A DNA stretch of 64,000 bases from Saccharopolyspora rosea (lineage in GTDB: Bacteria > Actinomycetota > Actinomycetes > Mycobacteriales > Pseudonocardiaceae), in NCBI RefSeq assembly GCF_025643595.1, contig NZ_CP102826.1:4030001-4094000 (forward strand), written 5' to 3'. Under the pieces are notes generated by a model. The model ran no database searches. It worked only from the letters and a program-made list of their open reading frames with translations, and was not told the origin of the DNA. How positions within the stretch are numbered: the stretch's first letter is position 1; every line of letters begins with the position of its first letter. Of the stretch, positions 16,314-24,476 are shown piece after piece. A program made the translations under genes and the position numbers.

Positions 16314-17242
16314 CGCCGCCTCCCCGCCAGCGCGTCCAGGTGCGCCTCGCACGCCTCGACGACCTGCTCGACGTCGATGCGCAGCAGGCCCGGATCCGGC
16401 CGGTCGGCGAAGGTGTCGCCGACGCGGCCCGCCCACAGCGCGGTGTGCCGGGGATCATCCGGCGGCCCCCACAACGCCGGGGAGACCGGGCCGAACAGCA
16501 CCACCGACGGCGTCCGGTAGGCGGTCGCCAGGTGCGCCACCCCGGTGTCGCCGCACACCACCAGCCGCGCCTCTGCCACCAGCGCCGCCAGGCGGCGCAG
16601 GCCGGTGCGCCCGGCCAACACCGCCTCCGGCGGCAACCCTGCCTCCCCGGCCACCCGCCGGGCCAGCGGCAGTTCGGCCGGACCGCCGGTCACCACGACG
16701 CGTTCACCGCGCGTGGTCAGCGCCCGCGCGACGGCCGCGTAGCGCAGCTCCGGCCAGCACCGGGCCCGGTGCGCCGCACCGGGGTGCACCACCACGACGC
16801 CCCCCGGCACCGACTCGTCCGGGCGCGGCAGCAGCAGATCGCGCGGATCGGCGGCGATGTCGTGGAACTCCAGCAGATCGCACCAGCGCCGCACCTCGTG
16901 CAGCTGCGAGGTCCACACCGGACCGAACACCGAGCGGGCCGGGTGGGCGTGGGTGATGATCCGCACCGCTGCGCTGCGCAGCACCGCGTCGATGCTCTGC
17001 GGCCCGCGGCCGTGCAGGTTCACCGCGACGTCCGGCGCGGCGCGCGGCCAGTGGAACGACGGCAGGTCCTCGGTCGGCCACACCTCGTCCACCGCACCGG
17101 TCAGCGGCGCCAGCTCCGCCGACGCCGACGGCGCGGCGAGCACCAGCCGGTGGCCGGGGTGCGCGCGGCGCAGCGCCCGCAGCGCCGGGACCGCGGTGAG
17201 CAGGTCGCCCAGGCCCAGCGCGCGCAGCACCAGCACGGTCAC
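16310..17242 (-). CDS. GT9-family glycosyltransferase (heptosyltransferase-like)
   Basis: The protein has 310 residues from the GTG at 17242, which overlaps the upstream stop. GT9 features are VLRALGLGDLLTAVPALRAL at the N terminus, VVHPGAAHRARCWP in the linker and CGDTGVAHLATAYRTPSVVLFGP in the nucleotide-sugar site. In Gram-negatives this family transfers heptose from ADP-heptose to LPS core; here, with gmhA/hldE homologues in the same operon, heptose transfer to another glycan is inferred. Confidence 0.88.
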   Translation of the reverse strand: MTVLVLRALGLGDLLTAVPALRALRRAHPGHRLVLAAPSASAELAPLTGAVDEVWPTEDLPSFHWPRAAPDVAVNLHGRGPQSIDAVLRSAAVRIITHAHPARSVFGPVWTSQLHEVRRWCDLLEFHDIAADPRDLLLPRPDESVPGGVVVVHPGAAHRARCWPELRYAAVARALTTRGERVVVTGGPAELPLARRVAGEAGLPPEAVLAGRTGLRRLAALVAEARLVVCGDTGVAHLATAYRTPSVVLFGPVSPALWGPPDDPRHTALWAGRVGDTFADRPDPGLLRIDVEQVVEACEAHLDALAGRRR

Positions 17243-17925
17243 GGCCAGGAGCCTTCCTCGGAGTGGCAGACCACCATCTCGCGCACCTCGCAGCCGGGCG
17301 GCTGGGTCAGCGCGAACAGCACCGTCCGCGCCACGTCCTCCGGCCGGTTCAGCTTCGCGCCCGGCGGCGGCCGGTACTGCTCGGCGCGGCCGTCGAAGAA
17401 CGCGGTGTGCATCCCGCCCGGCACCAGCATCGTCACGCCGACCCGTCCGCTGGTCTCGGCCGCCAGCGCCCGGGAGAAGCCGATCACCCCGAACTTCGAC
17501 GCGCAGTAGGCGGTGGCGTCGCCGACGCCCTTGAGCCCGAGCGTCGAGGCGCAGGTGACCACGGTCCCGCCGGCGCGCTCCAGGTACGGCAGGGCGGCGC
17601 GCACCACCGCCGCGGTGCCCAGCAGGTTCACCTTCACCACGCGTTCCCACTCCGCGGGCGGGACCTGGACCAGCGCGCCGCAGGAGTCGATCCCGGCGGC
17701 GGTGAACACCCCGTTCAGCCCGCCCGCCGCGTCGGCGAGCTCGCACACCGCGTGCTCGGCCTCCCGCCCGTCGGCGAGGTCGACGACGGCGTGCTTGACA
17801 GCCGCGCGCGGCTCGGCCAGGTCGAGCACCAGCGGGGTGCCACCGGCCCGCGCCACCTCGTCCACCACGGCGGCCCCGAGCCCGGAGGCCCCGCCGGTGA
17901 CCAGCACGTTGCCCAGTTCCACCAT
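17239..17925 (-). CDS. Short-chain dehydrogenase/reductase
   Basis: The protein has 228 residues. The classical SDR layout is clear: TGGASGLG cofactor site, NNAG equivalent TAAGI, catalytic Ser in CASTLG and YCASK (Tyr-x-x-x-Lys). The substrate is not evident; in context it may modify a sugar nucleotide or a lipid-linked sugar. It is separated from the HldE-like gene by 10 nt, the only gap in the operon, and overlaps the GT9 gene by 4 bp. Confidence 0.88.
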   Translation of the reverse strand: MVELGNVLVTGGASGLGAAVVDEVARAGGTPLVLDLAEPRAAVKHAVVDLADGREAEHAVCELADAAGGLNGVFTAAGIDSCGALVQVPPAEWERVVKVNLLGTAAVVRAALPYLERAGGTVVTCASTLGLKGVGDATAYCASKFGVIGFSRALAAETSGRVGVTMLVPGGMHTAFFDGRAEQYRPPPGAKLNRPEDVARTVLFALTQPPGCEVREMVVCHSEEGSWP

Positions 17926-17935
17926 GATCCTCCCG

Positions 17936-19267
17936 TCAGGCCGTCGGCTGCACGGTGTCGAGCAGTCCGGTGGTCGAATAGCCGTCCACGCGCGGCACGG
18001 TCGCGACGCGCCCGCCGTACCGCTCGACGACCCGGGCCTCCGGCAGGTCGTCGGCGTCGTGGTCGGACCCCTTGACCCACACCTGCGGCCGCAGCCGCTC
18101 CAGCAGCGCGCACGGCGTCGTCTCGTCGAAGACCGCGACCGCGTCCACGCACTCCAACGCCTCCAGCACCGCGCGGCGGTCCCGCTCGGGCACGACCGGG
18201 CGCAGCGGCCCCTTCAACCGCCGGACCGACTCGTCGGAGTTCAGGCACACCACGAGGAAGTCGCCCAGCTCGCGGGCCCGCCGCAGCAGCCGCACGTGCC
18301 CGGGGTGCAGCAGGTCGAAGCAGCCCCCGGCGGCCACCACCCGCCCGCCCGCGGCCCGCACCCGCGCCACGACGTCGAACACCGGGCGGTCCGCCCGCGG
18401 CACCTCGCCGACCGTCCACGCGCCCGCGCCGCCGCCCGCGACGAAGCGGCTCGCCTCCACCGCGGCCCGCCGCACCGCGTCCACTGCGGACAGACCGTGG
18501 TGCAGCGCGGCGGCCGCGGCGGCGGAGAACGCGTCACCGGCACCGCACGGATCCGCGCCCGGCGGCACCTGCGGCGCGGAAACCCCCTCGCCGGGCGGGA
18601 ACACGGCCGCGCCGTCGGCGCCCAGCGTCACCGCGACCGCCCCGCAGCGCCACCGGCGGCGCAGCCATTGCGCGGCGCTGCCCGGATCCGCGAGACCGGT
18701 GAGCCCGCGCGCCTCCGCGCGGTTGGGCACCACCAGGTCGGCGCGCGCGACCGGCGCCGCGCCGCGCGGGTGCGGATCCCACACCAGCGGGATCCCCGGC
18801 GGCAGCTCGGACAGCTCGCGGCGCAGCCACCCGGCCGCCGTCGCACCGCGCCCGTAGTCGGCCACCAGCACCGCGTCCGCGCCGCGCAACACGCGGGACA
18901 CCTCGACATCGAAGTCCACATCGGACACCCGTCCGTCGCCGGTGTCCAGGCGCAGCAACGACTGCCCGCCCGCCCGCACCCGCGCCTTGACCGGCGTGGC
19001 GCCGCGGAACGGCGCCGCGACGAAGCGGGCGAACCCGGCGACCAGGCCGCGCAGCTCGCGTCCGGCCGCGTCGTCGCCGCTCCCGGCGACCAGCGTCACC
19101 GCCGCGCCCCGACCGGCGGCCAGCAGCGCCGCCAGCGCCGCTCCCCCCGGGCGGCGACGCCGTTCGGCGACGTCGACCACCGGCACCGGCGCGTCCGGGC
19201 ACAGCCGGTCGGCGCTGCCGGTGAGATCCACGTCCAGCAGCGCGTCGCCGACGACCACGAGCCTCAC
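17936..19267 (-). CDS. hldE: Bifunctional heptose-7-phosphate kinase / heptose-1-phosphate nucleotidyltransferase
   Basis: The protein has 443 residues, the size of HldE. The N-terminal PfkB-type kinase (about 1-295) has VVVGDALLDVDL, the anion hole GADPCGAGDAF and its catalytic Asp. The C-terminal nucleotidyltransferase (about 305-443) has GGCFDLLHPGHVRLL with the HxGH-type motif, plus KGSDHDADDLPE. Together they make heptose-1,7-bisphosphate and later an NDP-heptose; GmhB, needed between the steps, is fused to a GT2 in this operon. The GTG start overlaps the GmhA stop. Confidence 0.9.
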   Translation of the reverse strand: MRLVVVGDALLDVDLTGSADRLCPDAPVPVVDVAERRRRPGGAALAALLAAGRGAAVTLVAGSGDDAAGRELRGLVAGFARFVAAPFRGATPVKARVRAGGQSLLRLDTGDGRVSDVDFDVEVSRVLRGADAVLVADYGRGATAAGWLRRELSELPPGIPLVWDPHPRGAAPVARADLVVPNRAEARGLTGLADPGSAAQWLRRRWRCGAVAVTLGADGAAVFPPGEGVSAPQVPPGADPCGAGDAFSAAAAAALHHGLSAVDAVRRAAVEASRFVAGGGAGAWTVGEVPRADRPVFDVVARVRAAGGRVVAAGGCFDLLHPGHVRLLRRARELGDFLVVCLNSDESVRRLKGPLRPVVPERDRRAVLEALECVDAVAVFDETTPCALLERLRPQVWVKGSDHDADDLPEARVVERYGGRVATVPRVDGYSTTGLLDTVQPTA

Positions 19268-19827
19268 GGCGACACCCGGTTCACCGCGTCGAACTCGGCG
19301 CACAGCGCGTGCACCACCGCCAGGTGCACCTCCTGGATGGTGGCGACGTCCGGTGCGTCCACCGGGACCGCGTCGTCGCTCACCGCGGCCAGCTCGTTGG
19401 GAGCCGGGCCGGTCAGCGCCCAGGTGCGCGCGCCGATCTCCCGGGCCGTCTTCACCGCCGCGATCACGTTCTGGCTGCGACCGCTGGTGGACAGCGCCAC
19501 CAGCACGTCGCCCGGCCTGCCGTGGGCGCGCACGCCGCGGGCGAAGACCTCCTGCTCGCCGTAGTCGTTGAGGATCGCGGTGAACGCCGACGTGTCGGCG
19601 TGCAGCGGGATCGCCGCGTAGGGGCGGCGGTCCACCAGGAACCGGCCGGTCAGCTCGCCGGTCAGGTGCTGGGCCTCGGCGGCGCTGCCGCCGTTGCCGC
19701 ACGCCAGCAACCGTCCACCGGCCTCCAGCACGACGGCCAGCCGGTGCGCCCAGCAACGGATCACCGGCGCGTGCGCCTCGGCGCGGCGCGCGGCCGCCTC
19801 CAGCGCCGCGAAGTGCTCCTCGATCAC
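19264..19827 (-). CDS. gmhA: Sedoheptulose-7-phosphate isomerase (GmhA)
   Basis: The protein has 187 residues with a SIS domain. The GmhA-specific stretch CGNGGSAAEAQHLTGELTGRF, the phosphate-binding STSGRSQNV and the metal/active-site QEVHLAVVHALC are present. It converts sedoheptulose 7-phosphate to D-glycero-D-manno-heptose 7-phosphate, the first step to nucleotide-activated heptose. It has 4-bp overlaps with neighbours on both sides. Confidence 0.92.
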   Translation of the reverse strand: MIEEHFAALEAAARRAEAHAPVIRCWAHRLAVVLEAGGRLLACGNGGSAAEAQHLTGELTGRFLVDRRPYAAIPLHADTSAFTAILNDYGEQEVFARGVRAHGRPGDVLVALSTSGRSQNVIAAVKTAREIGARTWALTGPAPNELAAVSDDAVPVDAPDVATIQEVHLAVVHALCAEFDAVNRVSP

Positions 19828-21047
19828 GACCGCCCTCCCGTCGGCAGGGGTGCCGACGCCGTCCGCTGCGCCAGCACCCGGCGGTACACCACCTCGACGT
19901 CGCGGACCAACCCCGACCAGCCGTAGCGGGACCGGACCCGCTCGACGCCCGCGCGTCCCAGCTCGGCGCGCGCCGTCGGCCGCGCCAGCAGCGCGTTCAA
20001 CCGGTCCGCCAGCGCCTGGGGATCGCGCGGCGGCACCAGCAGTCCGGTGCGCCCGTCGGCGACGGTGTCGAGGTGCCCGCCGACCGCGGTCACCACCGGC
20101 GGCACCCCGCAGGCCATCGCCTCCAGCGGCACCGTGCCGAACGGCTCGTACCACGGCACGCTCACCACGACGTCCGCCGAGCGGTACAGCGCGGGCGCGT
20201 CGTCGTGGTCGACCGGGCCGAGGAAGTCGACCCGGTCGGCGACGCCGCTGCGGCGCGCCACCGCCCGCAGCCGGGCCACCTCCGGGTCGTCCGGCCAGTC
20301 CGCCAGCCTCGGCCCGCCCGCGACCAGCAGTTCGGCGTCCGGGACGTAGCGCAGCGCCTCGATCGCGGTGTCGACGCCCTTGCGCTCCACCAACCGGCCG
20401 ATGCTCAGCAGGCGCGGCCGGTCGCGGCGCGGCGCCCGCGGGCCGTCCGGGGTGAACTTCCCCAGATCGATTCCACAGGGGACGATCGCGGTGCGGCGGC
20501 GCGGCACGCCCATCTCGGCCAGTTCGGCGACCTCGTCGGAGCAGGTGGCCACCACGCAGTCCACCTCGCGGGCGATGGCCGCCTCGGTCTCCTCCCGCTC
20601 CGGCGGGCTGGTGTCCTTGGCGCCCTGGTTGCGGCGCTTGACCCGGCCCAGCGCGTGGAAGGTCTGCACCACCGGCACGTCCAGCCCGGCCGCACCCGCC
20701 AGCGACGCGACTCCGCTCATCCAGAAGTGCGCGTGCACCACGTCGGGCCGATCCCGCGCCCAGCGGTCGGCCAGGTGCCGCCCGAACGCGTCCACGTAGG
20801 GCAGCAGCTCGTCCTTGGGCACCGGTTCGGGCGGTCCGGCGGGGACGTGCTCGACGGTGAACCCGGCTCCGGTGCTCGCCACCGACGGCAGGTCCACGGC
20901 GTCCCGGCGGGTGTGCACCACGACCTCGTGGCCGAGCCGGGCCAGTCCCCGGGCCTGTTCGGCGACCTGCACGTTCTGGCCCCCCGCGTCGGCTCCGCCG
21001 AGCGCCGCCAGCGGGCTGGCGTGTTCCGAGACCAGGTGGATCCTCAT
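19824..21047 (-). CDS. GT4-family glycosyltransferase
   Basis: The protein has 407 residues with a GT-B fold. The acceptor domain begins RIHLVSEHASPLAALGGADAGGQNVQV, close to sucrose-synthase/MshA-like GT4 enzymes, and HAHFWMSG is typical. The donor domain has LSIGRLVERKGVD and the EPFGTVPLEAMACG glutamate motif. Donor and acceptor are unknown. It starts in an ATGA overlap with the upstream GT gene. Confidence 0.9.
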   Translation of the reverse strand: MRIHLVSEHASPLAALGGADAGGQNVQVAEQARGLARLGHEVVVHTRRDAVDLPSVASTGAGFTVEHVPAGPPEPVPKDELLPYVDAFGRHLADRWARDRPDVVHAHFWMSGVASLAGAAGLDVPVVQTFHALGRVKRRNQGAKDTSPPEREETEAAIAREVDCVVATCSDEVAELAEMGVPRRRTAIVPCGIDLGKFTPDGPRAPRRDRPRLLSIGRLVERKGVDTAIEALRYVPDAELLVAGGPRLADWPDDPEVARLRAVARRSGVADRVDFLGPVDHDDAPALYRSADVVVSVPWYEPFGTVPLEAMACGVPPVVTAVGGHLDTVADGRTGLLVPPRDPQALADRLNALLARPTARAELGRAGVERVRSRYGWSGLVRDVEVVYRRVLAQRTASAPLPTGGRS

Positions 21048-21985
21048 CGGCGCACCTCTTCCAGCAGTTCGTCCCACGCGGCCAGGAACCGGTCGAGCCC
21101 GTAGCGGTGGCGCACCGCGGCGCGCGCGGCGGTGCCGCACCGCCGCGCCAGGTCCGGGTCGTCGACGAACCGGCCGACCGCCGCGGCCAGCTCGTCCGGG
21201 TTCGTGCTCAGCACCCCGGCCTCGCGGGGCACCGCCTCGACGGCCTCGGTCGCGGCCAGCGCCACCACGGGCATCCCCAGGTGCATGGCCTCCAGCAGCG
21301 ACAGGCCCAGCGACGTCCAGCGGTACGGGTGCACGTAGACCCGCCGGGCGGCCAGTTCGGCGTGCATCCGGTGCTGCGGCAGGTCCTCGTGGCCGACGGC
21401 GCAGGACAGCCCGCGCACCCCCATGCCGAACACGTCCAGCGGCGCGGCGGCGGCGATGCCCGGCAGCAGGTCGGTGCCGGCGACGCGGGTGCGCCGGACG
21501 GGCTCGTTGATCACGGCCGCGGCGCGCGGCAGCTCACCGGTGTAGCGGTGCCCGGGGTCGACGATGCCGTGCTCGACCACCCGCACCGGCGCCCGGCCGG
21601 TGTCCCAGAACACCCGGTTGAAGTGGGTGACGTGCACGACCGGGACGTCGGTGCGGTCGGCCAGCGGATGGCGGCTGGACGCCGCCTCGCCGCGCGGCGC
21701 GTTGTGCTCGACGAACACGGCGGGCACGTCCCGGCCGGGGCGGCGCCCCAGCCACTTCTCGGTGAGCTCGAACTCGTGCGGCCGTTGCAGCACGACCACG
21801 TCGACGTCGGTGTCGCGCAGCTCGTCCGGGGTGATCTCGACGGCGTCCGGCGGCCACCGGAACGTCCGCGCCCGGCCGCGCCCGTCGGCGTCCCGGTTCG
21901 GCGTCACCGGGACGAGATAGCTGTGTCCACCGTGGACGAACGAGGTGGTCCACGACCCGTGCACGTGCCAGACGAGGATCCTCAT
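21044..21985 (-). CDS. GT4-like glycosyltransferase
   Basis: The protein has 313 residues with a GT-B layout. The donor-side motif YRWTSLGLSLLEAMHLGMPVV replaces the classical E-x7-E, and FVEHNAPRG lies in the acceptor half. The C terminus has the helical swap segment common in GT4. The N terminus (RILVWHVHGSWTTSFVHGGH) resembles glycosyltransferases that act on cell-surface polymers. It overlaps both neighbours by 4 bp. Confidence 0.82.
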   Translation of the reverse strand: MRILVWHVHGSWTTSFVHGGHSYLVPVTPNRDADGRGRARTFRWPPDAVEITPDELRDTDVDVVVLQRPHEFELTEKWLGRRPGRDVPAVFVEHNAPRGEAASSRHPLADRTDVPVVHVTHFNRVFWDTGRAPVRVVEHGIVDPGHRYTGELPRAAAVINEPVRRTRVAGTDLLPGIAAAAPLDVFGMGVRGLSCAVGHEDLPQHRMHAELAARRVYVHPYRWTSLGLSLLEAMHLGMPVVALAATEAVEAVPREAGVLSTNPDELAAAVGRFVDDPDLARRCGTAARAAVRHRYGLDRFLAAWDELLEEVRR

Positions 21986-22992
21986 GCCGCCGCACCCCCG
22001 ACCCGCTCGACGGCGTCGAGGACGTCCGAGGGCGTCACCCGCGACAGGCACGGGTGGCCGCGCACCGGGCACTGCCGGGCGCGGGTGTCCCGGCACGGCG
22101 CGGCCTGGTCGCCCAGCAGCACCGTCGGCACCCCGTAGGGCGCCCACCGGGCGGCCCGCACCACCGGCGCGAACAGCGACACCACCGGCGTGCCCACCGC
22201 GGCGGCCAGGTGCGCCGGTCCGGTGTTGGGCGCGACGACCGCGTGCGCCCCGGCCAGCACGGCGGCGAGTTCGGCGAGCCCGGTGCGGCCGCCGAGGTCC
22301 AGTCCGGCGCGGCCGGCGACCCTGCTGGTCAGCGCGCGGTCCGCGGCGGCCCCGGTGACCACGACGCGGTACCCGCGCCGGGCCAGCGACTCCACGGCCG
22401 CCGCGCACCGGCCCGGCGGCCACTCGCGGGCGGGCACCGAGGCGGCCGGGTGCACCACGACGTAACCGGGCTCGCCGACCAGCTCCCGCACGTCCGGCAG
22501 CGGCCCGCGCACGGCGAGCCTGCCGTCGTCACCGCCCGGCAGCGCGAACCCGGCGGCACGGGCCAGCGACAGCGCCCGCTCCGGTTCCGGCGGATCGCCG
22601 TCGACGCGGTGCCGCAGGTCCAGCAGCGACCCCGGGTAGTCCTCGCTGATCGCCCCGATCCACGGCACCCCGGCCATCCGCAGCAGCAGCGCCAGCGGCA
22701 GCGGCGACTGGTGGAACGAGGTGAGCACCAGCGCCACATCCGGGGCCAGCACGGCGATCCGCGCCACCAGTTCGTCCACATCGGACTTCCGCGTCGGTGG
22801 TGGTTCCGGGTCGATCCACGGCGCGCACCAGCGCTCGACGCGGTCCACGCCCGGCAGCAGCCGCGCGGCGGCCGCACCGCGCGGCCCGGCCAGCAGCACC
22901 ACCTGTTCGGCCCCGGCCGCGACCGCGCGCACCGCAGGCCCGGCGAGCAGCACGTCGCCGAGGTTGTCCAGTCTCGCGACCAGCGCTCTCAT
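21982..22992 (-). CDS. GT9-family glycosyltransferase (heptosyltransferase-like)
   Basis: The protein has 336 residues and is a second GT9 enzyme in the operon. RALVARLDNLGDVLLAGPAVRAV gives the family N terminus, VVHPAASVPAREWPP the linker, and APNTGPAHLAAAVGTPVVSLF the donor site. A cysteine cluster (APCRDTRARQCPVRGHPC) near the C terminus resembles the CxxxxxxxC segment of WaaF/WaaQ-type enzymes. Two heptosyltransferase-like proteins suggest at least two such residues or linkages in the product. Confidence 0.88.
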   Translation of the reverse strand: MRALVARLDNLGDVLLAGPAVRAVAAGAEQVVLLAGPRGAAAARLLPGVDRVERWCAPWIDPEPPPTRKSDVDELVARIAVLAPDVALVLTSFHQSPLPLALLLRMAGVPWIGAISEDYPGSLLDLRHRVDGDPPEPERALSLARAAGFALPGGDDGRLAVRGPLPDVRELVGEPGYVVVHPAASVPAREWPPGRCAAAVESLARRGYRVVVTGAAADRALTSRVAGRAGLDLGGRTGLAELAAVLAGAHAVVAPNTGPAHLAAAVGTPVVSLFAPVVRAARWAPYGVPTVLLGDQAAPCRDTRARQCPVRGHPCLSRVTPSDVLDAVERVGGAAA

Positions 22993-24476
22993 CGCGCACC
23001 GCCCAGCAGCCGGTGCACCGCCTCCGGCACCGAACCGGCGATGGCGGCGGCGCCGAGGGCCTCGCGGATCTCGGCGGTGCGGGTGCGCTGGGTGGGCACC
23101 ATGATCGCGGCCGCGCCCGCGGCCCGCGCCGCCGCCACGTCCGCTCCCGTGTCGCCGATGACGACGCAGTCGCCGGGCCGGACGCGCAGGTCGGAGGCGG
23201 CGTCGAGGACCAGGCCCGGCGCGGGTTTGCGGCACTCGCAGCCCTCGTCCGCGCCGTGCGGGCAGGTCCGCCACGTCTCGATCGGGCCGAGCAGCCGCTC
23301 CACCTCGGCGTTGACCGCGTCGACCTGCTCGGGGCGCAGCTTCCCGCGCGCCACCCCGGACTGGTTGCTGACCACCCCGATCCGCACGCCGTGCACGCGC
23401 AACCGGTCCAGCGCCTCCCGCACCCCGGGCACCGGCCGGACCCGGGTGGGGTCGCCGTTGTAGGGCACGTCGTGGATCAGCGTGTCGTCCCGGTCGAACA
23501 GCACCGCTTTCGGCGCCCTGCGGAGCATCCGGACGCGCAGTTCGCCGCGGGCGCGGTGCCAGCAGGCGACGGGCGGGATGAGCACGCTGGTGACGACCAT
23601 CCGCGCGATCTCGTCGGGTGTGCGCGGCCCCGGCAGGATGCGCCGCAGCGCGAAGTCGGCGGTGGAGGCGAGCCAGACGGCGGCTCCGGCGCGGGCCACG
23701 TCCGGCCGTCGCGCGGCGGCACCGGCCAGCGCCGCCAGCGCGGCGGCCGTGGTCAGCAGGTGGCGCCTGGTGCGGCCGGGCCCCTCCCCGATGCGCATCC
23801 GCCAGTTGGGGCCGTACTTGCGGCGCATCAGCGCGTTGTCGGCGTTGCCCGCCTGGGCGCGGACGCTGGCCAGCAACCCCGCCGGGCGGACCGGGTGCGC
23901 GGTCTCCCGACGCCCGATGACCAGCCGGTAACCCCGGGCCTGCGCGCGCAGCGCGAGATCGGCGTCCTCCCGGAAGGCGCGCGGGAAGTCCTCGTCGAAC
24001 CCCCCGGTGCAGGCGAGCACCTCGCGCCGGTAGGCCATGTCGGCGGTGATCCACCACGCGCTGGCCAGCCCGGCGGTGGCCCGCTCCAGGTCGGTCGGCG
24101 CCCGGTCCCGGGGCAGCGGCACCACGATCCTGCCCTGGCAGGCGCCCACGTCCGCGCCGACGTCCAGGTCCTCGCACAGGCCCTGGCGCCACCGCGCGCC
24201 CGGCAGCACGTCGTCGTCGAGGAACACCACCCACTCGGTGGTGGCCAGCCGCCACCCGGTGTTGCGGGCCGCGGCCGGTCCCCGGCCGGGCGCGTGCACC
24301 ACGCGCACCCGCAGGTCCGTGGGCGGCAGCGCCAGCGGCGGCGCCGGGTGCGCGCGGTTGTCGGCGACGATCACCTGCTCCGGCGCGGGACCGGCCGCGG
24401 CGTCGAGCGCGGCCAGCAGCGCACCGAGGCTGGCCCGACCGGTGGTCGGGATCACCACGGTGTACCCGGCGTTCAT
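22989..24476 (-). CDS. Fusion of GT2 glycosyltransferase and GmhB-type HAD phosphatase
   Basis: The protein has 495 residues. Residues 1-320 are a GT2 domain (YTVVIPTTGR, FLDDDVLP as the DxD region, GGFDEDFPRAFREDADLALR). Residues 323-495 are a HAD-IIIA domain with the nucleophile motif FDRDDTL (D328/D330), SNQSGVARG, the zinc loop CPHGADEGCECRKP and VIGDTGADV. That set is diagnostic for D,D-heptose 1,7-bisphosphate phosphatase, the step between the two HldE activities. The frame is continuous with no sign of a lost stop, so the fusion looks genuine. Confidence 0.9.
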   Translation of the reverse strand: MNAGYTVVIPTTGRASLGALLAALDAAAGPAPEQVIVADNRAHPAPPLALPPTDLRVRVVHAPGRGPAAARNTGWRLATTEWVVFLDDDVLPGARWRQGLCEDLDVGADVGACQGRIVVPLPRDRAPTDLERATAGLASAWWITADMAYRREVLACTGGFDEDFPRAFREDADLALRAQARGYRLVIGRRETAHPVRPAGLLASVRAQAGNADNALMRRKYGPNWRMRIGEGPGRTRRHLLTTAAALAALAGAAARRPDVARAGAAVWLASTADFALRRILPGPRTPDEIARMVVTSVLIPPVACWHRARGELRVRMLRRAPKAVLFDRDDTLIHDVPYNGDPTRVRPVPGVREALDRLRVHGVRIGVVSNQSGVARGKLRPEQVDAVNAEVERLLGPIETWRTCPHGADEGCECRKPAPGLVLDAASDLRVRPGDCVVIGDTGADVAAARAAGAAAIMVPTQRTRTAEIREALGAAAIAGSVPEAVHRLLGGAR

